Positions 16,409 to 25,866 of a stretch of 64,000 nt of DNA are shown in pieces. The position numbers were made by a program, and so were the translations under genes. The DNA comes from JANMES01 sp038329865. Its GTDB lineage: Bacteria > Planctomycetota > Phycisphaerae > Tepidisphaerales > Tepidisphaeraceae. The stretch covers positions 1 through 64,000 of the forward strand of contig JBBQNK010000002.1 in the NCBI GenBank assembly GCA_038329865.1, given 5' to 3'. Under the pieces are notes generated by a model, which was not told the DNA's origin, made no database searches, and saw only the letters and a program-made list of their open reading frames with translations. Position 1 is the stretch's first letter, and the number at the start of each line of letters is the position of its first letter.

Positions 16409-18736
16409 TCAACCAACGGGCAGCGTTTTCGCGGGCTTACTTTTACTGGAGGACTTGAGCTGTGTCATCAACATAAGAATCTGCTCGTTGGTCGCGGGGA
16501 GTTTCAGATCAGGAATCGTGCCCGGCGAAAGCTGCGACAGCGCATTCTTCACCGCCGCCCACACACTCAGGCCCAGCAGCAGCGGCGGCTCGCCGACGGC
16601 TTTGCTGCGCTTGAGGCTCATCGTGCTGTTCGGGTTATCGAGCATCCGCACATTGAAAACGGCCGGCACGTCGCTGATGTTGGGGATCTTGTACGTCGTC
16701 GGGCTGTGGCTGAGCAACTCACCGCCGGGGCCGTACTTGAGTTCTTCGGTGGTGCACCAGCCCATGCCCTGGATGAATCCGCCGACGACCTGACCGCGAT
16801 CAATGCCGGGGTTGATCGCCTGGCCGATGTCCATGAGCAGATCGACGCGCGTCACGCGCATCTCGCCGGTGTAGCGGTCGATCTCGACCTCGCTGACGGC
16901 CGCGCCGTTCGTGTAGTAGAGGAACGGCGTGCCGGTGCCGGTCTCGCGATCGTAATTCACACCCGGCGTGGCGTAGAAGCCGCGCTCGCCGAGGTTGATG
17001 CGAGCGAGATACGCCGCCGCGACGTATTCCTTGAACGAAATCTTCTTCGACGAAGCGGTGTCGAACACGTGCCCGTCATTAAACACAATATTCGTCGCGA
17101 CCGATCCCGCCCAATATTGAGCGGCGAACGCAGTGAGCCTTCCGCGAATCGCCTCGCACGCCACCACCGCCGCCGCGCCGTTCAGATCAGTCCCTGTGCT
17201 CGCGGCCGTGGGCGAGGTGTTGTGATTCTTATCCGTGCTCGTCGTGGTGACGTGCACCTTCTGCCAGTCGATGCCGAACTCGTCGGCCACCAGTTGCCGC
17301 ACGCGTGTGTTCACGCCTTGGCCCATCTCCGTGCCGCCGTGGCTGACCATGACGCTGCCGTCGGTATAAACGCTTACCAGCGCGTTGCCCTGGTTGAGGT
17401 GTTCCTTCGTGAAGCTGATGCCGAACTTCACTGGCGTGCAGGCCATGCCGCGCAGTTGCGATCGGCTGGCGCGGTTGAACGCGTCGATGTCACGCCGGCG
17501 CTTCGCGTAATCGCTCTCGGCCGACAGCTCGCTGAAAATCTGCTCGAGCACGTTGTTCTTGAACACCTGCCCGTACGGCGTGATGTTGCGCTGCTCGATC
17601 TGGTAAAGATTCCGCCGCCGGATTTCCATCGAATCGATGCCGAGCGAAATCGCGATCGACTCCATGATGTTCTCGATCGCCGCCACGCCCTGCGGCCCGC
17701 CGAAACCGCGGAAAGCCGTATTGCTCGGCAGATTCGTTTTGCAGACCTGGCCGGTGATGTGCGCGTCAGAGATGAAGTACGCGTTGTCGGTGTGGAGCAT
17801 CGCCCGCTCCATCACCGCGAGTGAAAGGTCGGCCGTGCAACCGCCGTTGGAGTAGTGATCGACCTTGAGCGCGGTGATCACGCCCTCGCGCGTGAAGCCG
17901 ACTGAATAGCGGTTGAGGAATGGGTGGCGCTTGCCGGTGAAGCACATGTCGTCGTCTTTGTTGTAGACAACGCGAACGGGCCGCCTGGTTTTGCTGGCGA
18001 CGAGCGCCGCCATCATCGCCGGCTGGGCCGCCTGCGTTTCTTTTCCGCCAAATCCGCCGCCCATGCGCTTGCAGTGAACGATCACGTGGTTGAACGGAAT
18101 GCCGAGGATCTCAGCCGTCATCGCCTGCACTTCGCTCGGGTGCTGTGTGGAGGAATGGATCGTGATGTGCCCGTGCTCGCCGGGCACGGCAATGGCGGCC
18201 TGGCTCTCGAGGTAAAAATGCTCCTGCCCGCCGATCTGAAATTCGCCGGCGAGGGTGCATTCGGATTGGGCGAGTGCCGCATCCGGATCGCCGCGGTGGA
18301 TCGTGCGCAGCGGGCCGATGAAACTCTTGGCGGCGATGGCGTCTTCGATGCTGAAGATCGGCTTGGCCGCCTCGATCTGCAGCTTGATCATTTTCTTCGC
18401 CGCCGTGATGGCCGCGCGGGTTTCAGCGGCGATCAGCACGCACGGGTCGCCGAGGTAGACTATTGCGTCTTCAACCAGCAGGTGCTCGTCCTGAAACACC
18501 GGCCCGAAATGCTTGTGGCCGGGGATGTCATTGCTCGTGAGCAGCAACGCCACGCCGGGGATCTTGGCGGCCTCGCCGAGATCGATTCCGATCAACTTCC
18601 CCGCCGCGATGGGCGCGGGGAGGAAATCGACGAGCAGCTCGTTCTTCATCGGCGGCATGTCGTCGATGAAGACCGATTCGCCAGCCACATGGCCGCGGGC
18701 GGAATCGTGCGGGATGTTTTGGCCGACTGCGTTCAT
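16409..18736 (-). CDS. xdhB: Xanthine dehydrogenase, molybdopterin-binding subunit
   Basis: The 775-residue large subunit of the xanthine oxidase family hydroxylates xanthine or hypoxanthine at the molybdenum cofactor. Seen are the N-terminal aldehyde-oxidase hammerhead domain (HDSARGHVAGESVFIDDMP), GGQEHFYLESQA near residue 185, KRMGGGFGGKET near 234, TAFRGFGGPQG near 340 (substrate Arg region), GGTEMGQGVNTR near 475 and the catalytic-loop KAVGEPPLLLG near 705. The length is normal for XdhB. Its ATG immediately follows the TAA of xdhA, so the two are co-translated. Related Mo-hydroxylases of this family cannot be excluded as the true specificity. Confidence 0.93.
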   Translation of the reverse strand: MNAVGQNIPHDSARGHVAGESVFIDDMPPMKNELLVDFLPAPIAAGKLIGIDLGEAAKIPGVALLLTSNDIPGHKHFGPVFQDEHLLVEDAIVYLGDPCVLIAAETRAAITAAKKMIKLQIEAAKPIFSIEDAIAAKSFIGPLRTIHRGDPDAALAQSECTLAGEFQIGGQEHFYLESQAAIAVPGEHGHITIHSSTQHPSEVQAMTAEILGIPFNHVIVHCKRMGGGFGGKETQAAQPAMMAALVASKTRRPVRVVYNKDDDMCFTGKRHPFLNRYSVGFTREGVITALKVDHYSNGGCTADLSLAVMERAMLHTDNAYFISDAHITGQVCKTNLPSNTAFRGFGGPQGVAAIENIMESIAISLGIDSMEIRRRNLYQIEQRNITPYGQVFKNNVLEQIFSELSAESDYAKRRRDIDAFNRASRSQLRGMACTPVKFGISFTKEHLNQGNALVSVYTDGSVMVSHGGTEMGQGVNTRVRQLVADEFGIDWQKVHVTTTSTDKNHNTSPTAASTGTDLNGAAAVVACEAIRGRLTAFAAQYWAGSVATNIVFNDGHVFDTASSKKISFKEYVAAAYLARINLGERGFYATPGVNYDRETGTGTPFLYYTNGAAVSEVEIDRYTGEMRVTRVDLLMDIGQAINPGIDRGQVVGGFIQGMGWCTTEELKYGPGGELLSHSPTTYKIPNISDVPAVFNVRMLDNPNSTMSLKRSKAVGEPPLLLGLSVWAAVKNALSQLSPGTIPDLKLPATNEQILMLMTQLKSSSKSKPAKTLPVG

Positions 18737-20311
18737 TTAATGATCGCTCCCGTTGCCGCTCGGATTTGTCCCTCGCCCGGTATTCCGGGAGAGGGTAGGG
18801 TGAGGGTTCTGTCTAGTTGCAGATTTGCTGGTGATTTCAGCAGAACCCTCACCCCAACCCTCTCCCGGCGTACCGGGCGAGGGAGCAAGAGCGTACTCGC
18901 CCGCGATTTCCGCGAAGAATTTTCGCAGGACATATTCGCCGAGGAGCAGGCGGTAGTCTTTGCCGCCGCGAACGTCGCCGATGGGTGCTGTTTCGCTCGC
19001 CGCCAGTTCGGCGGCTTCGTCGATCAAATCGGCCGTGATCGGCTTGCCGGTCAGCAGCGCCTCGGTCTTTCGCAGTCGCAGAATGTTCGGGCCCACACCG
19101 CCGTAGGCGATGCGGATGGACTCGATTACTTCGCCGCTCATCTTCATCCAGAACGCGGCCGAGAAGGTGGAGATATCGAGGTCGTACCGCTTTGAAATCT
19201 TGATCAGACGGTAATGATCGTCCGCCGCCGGCAGCGGGATGTGTACGGCGGTGATCAGCTCGTCGGGCTTCATCACGGTTTTGCGATAGCCGGTATAAAA
19301 CTCGTTGATGTTCACGCGGCGGGCGCCGGTTTTTCCGGTCAATTCTATCTCGGCATTCAGCACGTACAGGCCGGGCATGGTGTCGCCAATGGGCGAGCCG
19401 TTGGCGATGTTGCCGGCCAGCGTGCCGGCGTTGCGGATCGGTGGGCTGCCGTGGCGATTCAGCAGCCGGCTCATTTCCGGCAGGAATCGGCTGCAAAAGC
19501 TTTCCATCTCAGCGAGCGTCACCAAAGCACCGAAGCTGATGGACTGGCTGTCAACGCGAGAGGAGTGCAAACCCTTCGAGTGGGTGAGGCTCATGACGAC
19601 CGTCGGCGAAAGCTTGCCCTTGTTCATCACCACGCCGAGATCCGTCCCGCCGGCGATGACGAGGCAACCGGCGTGATCAGCCTTGAACGCGACTGCTTCG
19701 GCCACAGTGACCGGCTTGAAAAACAGCTTGCCGGCGTGCTCGATTCGGACCGACTGCCCCGCCGCTGCTTCCAAATCCGCCGCCATCGGCGCGGGCGGGA
19801 AGAGTTGGTTCGCACGTTCGAGCTGCGCAACGTCCGACTCCATGCCCGCCTTGATGATCGATTCATATCCGGTGCAGCGGCAGAGATTTCCCGACAGGCC
19901 GAGCCGTATTTCCGCCTCGGTCAGCGCGGGCCGCGTCTCGAGCATCGCGTGCAGCGAGACGACAAACCCCGGAGTGCAGTAGCCGCACTGGCTGCCTTGG
20001 CAGGTGACCATCGCCTCCTGCACACAGCTCAGCCGGCCATCTTTTTTCAGGCCTTCGACGGTGATCACGTGCACGCCGTCGAGCTGGTACATGTACTGGA
20101 TGCAGGACGTGACATTGCGGTACACGATCTGCCCTGCCGCGGCTTGGCCGATCAGCACGCAGCAGGAGCCGCAATCGCCCTCGGCGCAAACCACCTTCGT
20201 GCCGACGAGTTGCCGGTCGTAGCGGAGAAAATCGGAAAGGGATTGAAAGAGACGATCGCCGCGGACTTCTTCACGCCGGCCGTTGATGTAGAGGAGGACG
20301 AAGTCACGCAT
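18737..20311 (-). CDS. xdhA: Xanthine dehydrogenase, 2Fe-2S/FAD subunit with repeat-derived C-terminus
   Basis: The small subunit passes electrons from molybdenum to FAD. Residues 1-165 hold two 2Fe-2S sites: CAEGDCGSCC (Cys42, 47, 50) and, in the alpha-helical domain, CGYCTPGF plus CRCTGY. Residues 190-470 are the FAD domain with VIAGGTDLGVVMNKG and NRHGSPPIRNAGTLAGNIANGSPIGDTMP. The normal domain ends near residue 474 (LRKFFAEIAGEYAL). Residues 476-515 (SPGTPGEGWGEGS... and beyond) are translated from a family A repeat, so the natural stop codon has apparently been displaced; the frame ends only at the TAA touching the xdhB ATG. Confidence 0.92.
   Translation of the reverse strand: MRDFVLLYINGRREEVRGDRLFQSLSDFLRYDRQLVGTKVVCAEGDCGSCCVLIGQAAAGQIVYRNVTSCIQYMYQLDGVHVITVEGLKKDGRLSCVQEAMVTCQGSQCGYCTPGFVVSLHAMLETRPALTEAEIRLGLSGNLCRCTGYESIIKAGMESDVAQLERANQLFPPAPMAADLEAAAGQSVRIEHAGKLFFKPVTVAEAVAFKADHAGCLVIAGGTDLGVVMNKGKLSPTVVMSLTHSKGLHSSRVDSQSISFGALVTLAEMESFCSRFLPEMSRLLNRHGSPPIRNAGTLAGNIANGSPIGDTMPGLYVLNAEIELTGKTGARRVNINEFYTGYRKTVMKPDELITAVHIPLPAADDHYRLIKISKRYDLDISTFSAAFWMKMSGEVIESIRIAYGGVGPNILRLRKTEALLTGKPITADLIDEAAELAASETAPIGDVRGGKDYRLLLGEYVLRKFFAEIAGEYALAPSPGTPGEGWGEGSAEITSKSATRQNPHPTLSRNTGRGTNPSGNGSDH
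18768..18885. repeat. 'ctctcccgg...gagggt' inverted repeat (family A), inside the xdhA 3' end
   Basis: gtccctcgcccggtattccgg, gagggtagggtgagggttctg is mirrored by cagaaccctcaccccaaccctctcccggcgtaccgggcgaggg. It is read through in frame as the C-terminal tail of XdhA. Confidence 0.92.
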
Positions 20312-20418
20312 ATTGGATCTGGCGAATGCGGGTTGCGAACCGCTGGAGTATATCGATTACTCGCTTATACGTCTAAAGGATTTGTAGCTTTTTTCGGGAA
20401 TGACCAATGACCAACGCA

Positions 20419-20448
20419 ACAGGGATGGCCCGTAAGGACCATCCCTGT
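20419..20448. terminator. Hairpin downstream of the secreted-protein gene
   Basis: acagggatgg...ccatccctgt forms a 10-bp stem with a 10-base loop, 28 bases past the stop of the minus-strand gene at 20476. No strong T-tract follows on the minus strand, so it may be a terminator of another kind or a 3'-end stabiliser. Confidence 0.5.
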
Positions 20449-20475
20449 GCTGAAATCAAAAAGAGCGAAAAAGGC

Positions 20476-22251
20476 TTACATCCCGCCGCCCTGGGCGCCG
20501 CCTTCCATTTGAATCTTGAACTGGATCACGGCCGCCGTGATGCTTTTGACGAGCTGCGTGGGGATGAACGTATCCACGCGGACGGCCGTGCCTTCGGTGC
20601 CGATGCTCATGCCGACCGGGGGCTGGTTCGGCGCGATATTGATCGGCAGGTTCATGCCCATCGTGCTGGCGTACTTCAGGCCAGTCGTGAGCACATTATC
20701 CACGGCCAGGTACATCACCATCTGCTTGTTCTTGGGCAGTTCGTCGGAGACAAGCTTGACGCCTTCGGTTTTGGCCAGGGCATCGTCCTTCGTCTTGGCC
20801 GACGTGATCAGCGTTTGAATGGTCTCGTCGGTTACGCCCATGGAGATGATGCGAGTGTTTGCATCTACCGCGCCGGTGAAGACCTTCACGCCGTCCGGGC
20901 CGTACATCATCTTCATCATCTGCTGCATTTGGGCGGCGTCGGGGTTGGCCGGGTCGCCGGTGAACTCGGTCTGCATCTGGTCGAGGGTGACGCCGTCGAT
21001 GGTCTTGGCGCCGACGGTGAAGGTGGTCTTCTGCCCGGCCTCGGCTTCGGGGGCGAGCAGGTTCATCATTTCCTGCTGATTGGCGGCGATGGATTTGTAG
21101 GCCTGGCCGATGGCCTTGGAATCGCCGTTGATGGTTTCGACGACCTGGAAGATCGAATCCTGCCCGAGCATGCCCGACGGAATGAGCATGCCGAAGGTGG
21201 CGCCTTTCATGGCCTTGGTGACGTCCGTTGCGGAGTTGATGTAATCGATGATCGGCTTGCCGTCAGCGCCCAGGGCGGTGAGTTCCTTCATCACCGGAGC
21301 GGAGAAATCATTGACGATCTTCGTGGTGACTTCAGGCGACACGTTCAAACCGCCGAAGGCGAGGTACTTGGTGTTCGGCAGGCCGGCGAGCATGGAGCCG
21401 TCGGTGTTTTTCGTCATCTTGACGAGATCGCCGGAGTAGGTGCCCGGCTCAAACTCTGTCATCAACGTGCCGGCAATGCCGTTCTTGGTAAATGAGACGC
21501 CGTACGTGGCGGAGTTGGCATCGTTCAAATACCCCTCAGCAACGTTCAGGATCTGATTGTAAAACGCCTTGGCAGCCGGGGCGTATTTTGCCTTGTCGGC
21601 CGGGAGATTCGCGACCACCTTGTTGACCAGCTCATCGCGCTGCGCCTTGAGCGCCGGGAGCGCCATTTTCTTCACCGCGGCCATGTTGGCGTAGATGATG
21701 GCGTCTTTGTCGTTCAGTTCCTTGGCGGTCAGCCCGGTAAGCTTTATGCCCGCCGTCGGCTTCTTGCCGAGCAGTTCCTTGCTCGGGCTGATGGCGGCGA
21801 ACTTGCCCCACGAGGTGATGTACGACGGATCAGGATCGCTCGCGAACGTGACTTCCGTAAAATCGCCTTCAGTCTTGGCGTCGGCGAAGTTGCCGGTGAA
21901 GGTCTTGTAATCGGTGACCGGAACGAGAATCAGCATCGAATGATCTTCATCCGCGCCACTGATCTGCGGATCAACGAAGACAAACGCAAGCTCGCCCTTT
22001 TCATCCAGGCCGGCCGAAATTTTGAGATGCTTCTTCAGCGCCGCGAGCGGATCGCCCAGATCGGGATTGACCTGATCGACGCCGAGCTCTTTGAAGAAGG
22101 CGATCAACTTGGTGTTGGTGTCGGCCAGGTTCTTCACTTTAACGACGACGAGCGCGCCTTCAGGCACTTGCTCCAGTACCTGTGCACTGGCCCGCTGCGC
22201 CAGCGCGAAAACGAGAGTGAGCGCCAACGCAATTCTGCCAAGATAACGCAT
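20476..22251 (-). CDS. Large secreted protein of unknown function
   Basis: The 591-residue product has a signal peptide (MRYLGRIALALTLVFALAQRASA, cut before QVLEQVPEG). The mature part contains repeated alternations of predicted strands and helices, e.g. GALVVVKVKNLADTNTKLIAFFKELG, then TDYKTFTGNFADAK, and ends in a Gly/Met-rich tail. The opening 'P.GALVVVKVKNL.....K...F...LG' resembles DUF3352-like large exported proteins; that is a weak resemblance. There are no enzymatic motifs. The ATG is supported by AAGGAGA at 6-base spacing; an earlier in-frame start would bury the signal peptide. Confidence 0.72.
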   Translation of the reverse strand: MRYLGRIALALTLVFALAQRASAQVLEQVPEGALVVVKVKNLADTNTKLIAFFKELGVDQVNPDLGDPLAALKKHLKISAGLDEKGELAFVFVDPQISGADEDHSMLILVPVTDYKTFTGNFADAKTEGDFTEVTFASDPDPSYITSWGKFAAISPSKELLGKKPTAGIKLTGLTAKELNDKDAIIYANMAAVKKMALPALKAQRDELVNKVVANLPADKAKYAPAAKAFYNQILNVAEGYLNDANSATYGVSFTKNGIAGTLMTEFEPGTYSGDLVKMTKNTDGSMLAGLPNTKYLAFGGLNVSPEVTTKIVNDFSAPVMKELTALGADGKPIIDYINSATDVTKAMKGATFGMLIPSGMLGQDSIFQVVETINGDSKAIGQAYKSIAANQQEMMNLLAPEAEAGQKTTFTVGAKTIDGVTLDQMQTEFTGDPANPDAAQMQQMMKMMYGPDGVKVFTGAVDANTRIISMGVTDETIQTLITSAKTKDDALAKTEGVKLVSDELPKNKQMVMYLAVDNVLTTGLKYASTMGMNLPINIAPNQPPVGMSIGTEGTAVRVDTFIPTQLVKSITAAVIQFKIQMEGGAQGGGM

Positions 22252-22395
22252 GAAATCTCCTTCAGGCATAAAGACGGGATGTATCGCCAAGCCGACCCCA
22301 AGTCGCGCATCAGCGGACGGACATGGTAACTGGGATATCGCAGGAATAAAGGGGTTGGGGAAATTTTGAAAACTTATAAGGGAAGACGACGGAAA

Positions 22396-22473
22396 TACAG
22401 AATTCGGAGTGCAGAGTGCAGAATGAAGAGTACGATCGATCCAAATCTTTAATTCTGCATTCTACATTCCACG
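22396..22473. repeat. Tandem-word inverted repeat ('gcagaat')
   Basis: acagaattcggagtgcagagtgcagaatgaag is mirrored by ttaattctgcattctacattccacg. It is related to the repeat at 3995-4106 and ends about 9 bases before the stop of the FHA-ATPase gene. The 230-base gap between the flanking genes contains no other feature I can see. Confidence 0.8.
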
Positions 22474-22481
22474 TTTCCTCC

Positions 22482-24128
22482 TCAGCCACCGACCGCCCGG
22501 TCGACTTCGGTAAATGACGTGATCCCCTCGGCCACCAGGGTGTAGCCGCTTTGCTGCAGGCTGGTGAAATTGTTGTCCATCAGAGCCCGCTGGATCTCCG
22601 GCAGTTGCGGGGTACGCATGGTGATGTCGCGTAATGAGTCGTTCATGTTCAGCAATTCAAACACACACCGCCGGCCGGCGAAACCGGTGCCGAGGCAGCG
22701 CGGGCAGCCGACGGGTTCGAAGATCTTCTTGATGTCGCCGATGGCGGCCATCTTGTTCGCCTGAATGCTTGTCGGTCGCACGGCCTTCTTGCAACTGGGG
22801 CAGAGCTTGCGAACCAGCCGTTGCGCGAGAATTACCTGCAGGCCCGACGCGACGAGGTACGGCTCGACGCCGAGATCAAGCAGGCGGAACAGCGCGCCGA
22901 CCGTATCGCGCGAGTGGAGCGTCGAAAAAACCAGATGGCCGGTCATCGCGGCCTGCATGGCGGTGCGGGCGGTCTCGGCGTCGCGGATTTCGCCGACGAG
23001 GATCGCGTCGGGGTCCTGCCGCAGCACCGACTTGAGTAGTGCCGCGAACGTGTTTTCTTCCGTCACAGGAATCTGGGTCACGCCGTCGATCTGGATTTCC
23101 ACGGGGTCTTCGATCGTCACGATATTCCGCTCGCCGGAGTCCATCGAGCGAACCACCGCGTAAAGCGTGGTAGTTTTGCCCGACCCCGTCGGCCCGCAGA
23201 CCAAAATGCTGCCGGCCTCTTTCTGGATCGCGTCCTGCACCGTCTTGAACAGCGGCTGCGGCATTTCCAGGTCCCACAGATACTGCGGCGCGCCGGCCGT
23301 ATCGAGCACGCGAATCACCAGCTTCTGCCCGTGCATGGCCGGCGCGAAACTCACGCGGTAATCCACCCGGCGATCGGGCAGCTTCACGGTGAAGTGCCCC
23401 TCCTGCACGATGTTGCGCTGGGCGATGTCGATGTCGCACAAAATCTTCACGACAGCCGTCAGCTTAATGCCGAATTCCTTCGGCAGGCGCAGCACCTCGA
23501 CCATATTGCCATCAACGCGCGTGCGGATCTGGTAGTCATCGTTCTTCGGCTCGACGTGAATGTCAGAAGCATGGCTGCGGAAGCAGACGAGCAACAGGTT
23601 GCGGAGAATATCGACAATATCCGGCGCGGCCCCCGGCTTGCGCGGCGCGGCGATGCGCCCGGGATGCACGACCTGGTTACGCGCGTTCATCAGGCTGATG
23701 TCCGACTCGGTCATCCCCGCGTCGGCCAAACTCGCGGCGGTGGCCTGCAGCTTGGTGACCGGATCGGCATTAGCGGCGACCGCCGCAGCCGGCTCGTCGT
23801 CGAGGATTTCTTCCAACTCGGCCTCTTCGACTTCGACCTCGGGCAGCACGACGCGGATGGTCGTCGACCCGATCACGATCACGTCGGCCGAGTGAAGCAG
23901 CGACCGCTTGACCGGCTTGTTGTTGAGCAGCGTGCCGTTGCGCGAATCGAGATCGCGCAACACCAATCCTTCCGGCGACAGCTCGATCACCGCGTGAAAG
24001 CGACTGGCCTTGGCATCGGACAGAATCAGCCGATTATCGCCGTGCCGGCCCATCGTGATCGGCTGACTGCCGATCGGCATGTTGCGGCGAGAGACGCCCT
24101 CGGAGATTTCCAGTTGCGGGGTTTCCAT
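22482..24128 (-). CDS. FHA-domain/GspE-PilB-type secretion ATPase fusion
   Basis: The 548-residue protein joins a forkhead-associated phosphothreonine-binding domain (residues 20-95: GRHGDN, SRFHAVIEL, DSRNGTLLNN) to a type II secretion/type IV pilus assembly ATPase (residues 165-548). The ATPase shows Walker A GPTGSGKTTT (312-321), the Asp box, Walker B AILVGEIRD with HLVFSTLHSRD, and a four-Cys zinc site (Cys443, 446, 475, 478). An acidic linker (residues 98-113) separates the domains; the usual GspE N-terminal domain is missing. FHA suggests control by Ser/Thr phosphorylation. I reject a start 83 codons upstream because that extension is repeat sequence. Confidence 0.92.
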   Translation of the reverse strand: METPQLEISEGVSRRNMPIGSQPITMGRHGDNRLILSDAKASRFHAVIELSPEGLVLRDLDSRNGTLLNNKPVKRSLLHSADVIVIGSTTIRVVLPEVEVEEAELEEILDDEPAAAVAANADPVTKLQATAASLADAGMTESDISLMNARNQVVHPGRIAAPRKPGAAPDIVDILRNLLLVCFRSHASDIHVEPKNDDYQIRTRVDGNMVEVLRLPKEFGIKLTAVVKILCDIDIAQRNIVQEGHFTVKLPDRRVDYRVSFAPAMHGQKLVIRVLDTAGAPQYLWDLEMPQPLFKTVQDAIQKEAGSILVCGPTGSGKTTTLYAVVRSMDSGERNIVTIEDPVEIQIDGVTQIPVTEENTFAALLKSVLRQDPDAILVGEIRDAETARTAMQAAMTGHLVFSTLHSRDTVGALFRLLDLGVEPYLVASGLQVILAQRLVRKLCPSCKKAVRPTSIQANKMAAIGDIKKIFEPVGCPRCLGTGFAGRRCVFELLNMNDSLRDITMRTPQLPEIQRALMDNNFTSLQQSGYTLVAEGITSFTEVDRAVGG

Positions 24129-24137
24129 TTTCTTTTC

Positions 24138-24271
24138 GGTGGCACAGACATTCCTGTCTGTGGCGGGCGGATGTACCCATCCGTCCGAGTATTTCTGACC
24201 GTCCCTCTCGAATCCGCGTACGAATCGAGGAGTACCTCGCTTCGTCACAGACAGGAATGTCTGTGCCACGA
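24138..24271. repeat. 'ggcacagacattcctgtctgtg' inverted repeat (family B, copy 1)
   Basis: gtggcacagacattcctgtctgtg is mirrored by cacagacaggaatgtctgtgccac, with an interior resembling that of copy 2 at 29236-29403. Its translations (AQTFLSVTKRGTPR) recur in both copies and should not be read as protein. It fills the gap between metG and the FHA-ATPase gene. Confidence 0.9.
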
Positions 24272-24279
24272 ATGCTTTG

Positions 24280-25833
24280 TCATTCGGGCTTATCCGGAAC
24301 TTCCACCTTCGGAAACAGCACCACGCCTGTCCCAAGTTTATGCCCGGCCGGCAGCGGTTTCCCGAGCAGGTCGGCAAGGGTTTTGCCCTCGATCTCCACG
24401 CCGAGCTGGGCCAAGCCCGCTTTGGCCTTCTCCGGCAGGATCGGCAGGAGGCCGACGAGGGATTGATAGACGGCTTGCGTGCACAAGTTCAAGATCGTAT
24501 CGAGCCGCGACGCCCGGTTCGGGTCTTTCGCGAGTTTGAACGGCGCTGTGACGTCGATGTACCCGTTGGCGGATCGCGCCAGTTCAATGGGCAACAAGGC
24601 ACACTGCTGAAGTTCCAGCGACTCATACGCCGCCGCGAGTTTGGCGGCGAATAACGCGGCGGTTTCTTTCACGTTGTCGTCGGTTGAATCGCCGGTGCCG
24701 ATGGCCGGCACTTCGCCGTTGCGATACCGCGTCGTCATATTGATCACGCGATTGAGCAGATTGCCGACGACATTGCCGAGTTCCGTGTACGTTCGCGCAA
24801 ACTCCGCGTCCGACCAATCCAGATCCGTCCCGAACGGCGCCGCGCGGATCACGTAGTAGCGCAACGCATCCTGCCCGTACAGGCCGATGAATTTCCGCAG
24901 CTTGGCGATGTCGACGGTGTTCCCGAGCGACTTGCTCATCTTCCGTCCGTCGGCCGTCCAGTAGCCGTGGGCGTAGACGCACTTGGGTAACGGCAGATCG
25001 AGCGCGAACAACATCGCTGGCCAGTAAACCGTGTGGAACCACAAAATGTCCTTGGCGATCAGATGCAAATCCGCCGGCCAGAACTGTTTAAACTTGCTCT
25101 CGTCGGCCGTGCCGTAGCCGAGGGCGCTGATGTAGTTGGTGAGCGCATCGATCCACACGTACACCACGTGATCGGGATCGTTGGGCATTTGAATGCCCCA
25201 CTTCAGCGTCGCACGGCTGATGGATAGATCATCCACGCCGGCTTCGAGCTTGCTGAGCACTTCATTGCGTTTGCTCTCCGGCCGGACGAAGTTGGGGTTG
25301 TCCTTGATGTACTGAATCACCCGCGGGACGTATTTCGTCAGCTTGAAGAAGTAAGTCGATTCCTTAAACCGCGCCAGTGGCCGGCCGCTGATGGCAGACT
25401 TAAAATCCTGCGCCTTGGCGGCCGTTTCAGTGACGAATTCTTCCTGTCCTTCGTCGTACCAGCTTTCGTAGCTGCCAAGATAGATGTCGCCACTGGCCAC
25501 GAGCTTCTGCACGACCTTGCTGACGGCGGCCTTGTGGCGGGCGTCGGTCGTGCGGATGAAATCGTCATTGCTAATGCCGAGTTCTTTCCAGAAATCGCGG
25601 AAGGAGTTGCTGACGCGATCGACCAGTTCCTGCGGAGAAATCCCCTGCTCGACCGCCGTCTTGGCCATCTTCGTGCCGTGCTCATCAGTGCCGGTGAGGA
25701 AGTACGTCGCGTCCCCCTTCAGCCGGTGATACCGCGCCAGCGTGTCGGCGACGGCCGTGGTGTAATAACTCCCCAAATGCGGCTCGGCATTGGGGTAGTA
25801 GATCGGCGTGGTGATGTAAAAACGGTCGGCCAT
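24280..25833 (-). CDS. metG: Methionyl-tRNA synthetase
   Basis: MetRS charges tRNA-Met. The 517-residue class I synthetase has the HIGH-type motif (NAEPHLGS, residues 15-22), TGTDEHGTKM near 47, the connective-peptide region without a CxxC zinc knuckle, VYVWIDALTNY near 225 and KMSKSLGN near 300. The anticodon-binding helical domain follows, and the protein ends without the C-terminal EMAP/OB tRNA-binding domain, as in the short bacterial type. The start MADRFYITTPIYYPN is canonical; the longer open frame upstream covers a repeat region. Confidence 0.96.
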   Translation of the reverse strand: MADRFYITTPIYYPNAEPHLGSYYTTAVADTLARYHRLKGDATYFLTGTDEHGTKMAKTAVEQGISPQELVDRVSNSFRDFWKELGISNDDFIRTTDARHKAAVSKVVQKLVASGDIYLGSYESWYDEGQEEFVTETAAKAQDFKSAISGRPLARFKESTYFFKLTKYVPRVIQYIKDNPNFVRPESKRNEVLSKLEAGVDDLSISRATLKWGIQMPNDPDHVVYVWIDALTNYISALGYGTADESKFKQFWPADLHLIAKDILWFHTVYWPAMLFALDLPLPKCVYAHGYWTADGRKMSKSLGNTVDIAKLRKFIGLYGQDALRYYVIRAAPFGTDLDWSDAEFARTYTELGNVVGNLLNRVINMTTRYRNGEVPAIGTGDSTDDNVKETAALFAAKLAAAYESLELQQCALLPIELARSANGYIDVTAPFKLAKDPNRASRLDTILNLCTQAVYQSLVGLLPILPEKAKAGLAQLGVEIEGKTLADLLGKPLPAGHKLGTGVVLFPKVEVPDKPE

Positions 25834-25866
25834 GTGTGGGGCGATGGTACTCGATCGGGGGGAATT

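Noticed and set aside
24128..24377. 83-residue N-terminal extension of the FHA-ATPase
   Set aside because: It is translation of the family B repeat and absent from the domain architecture.
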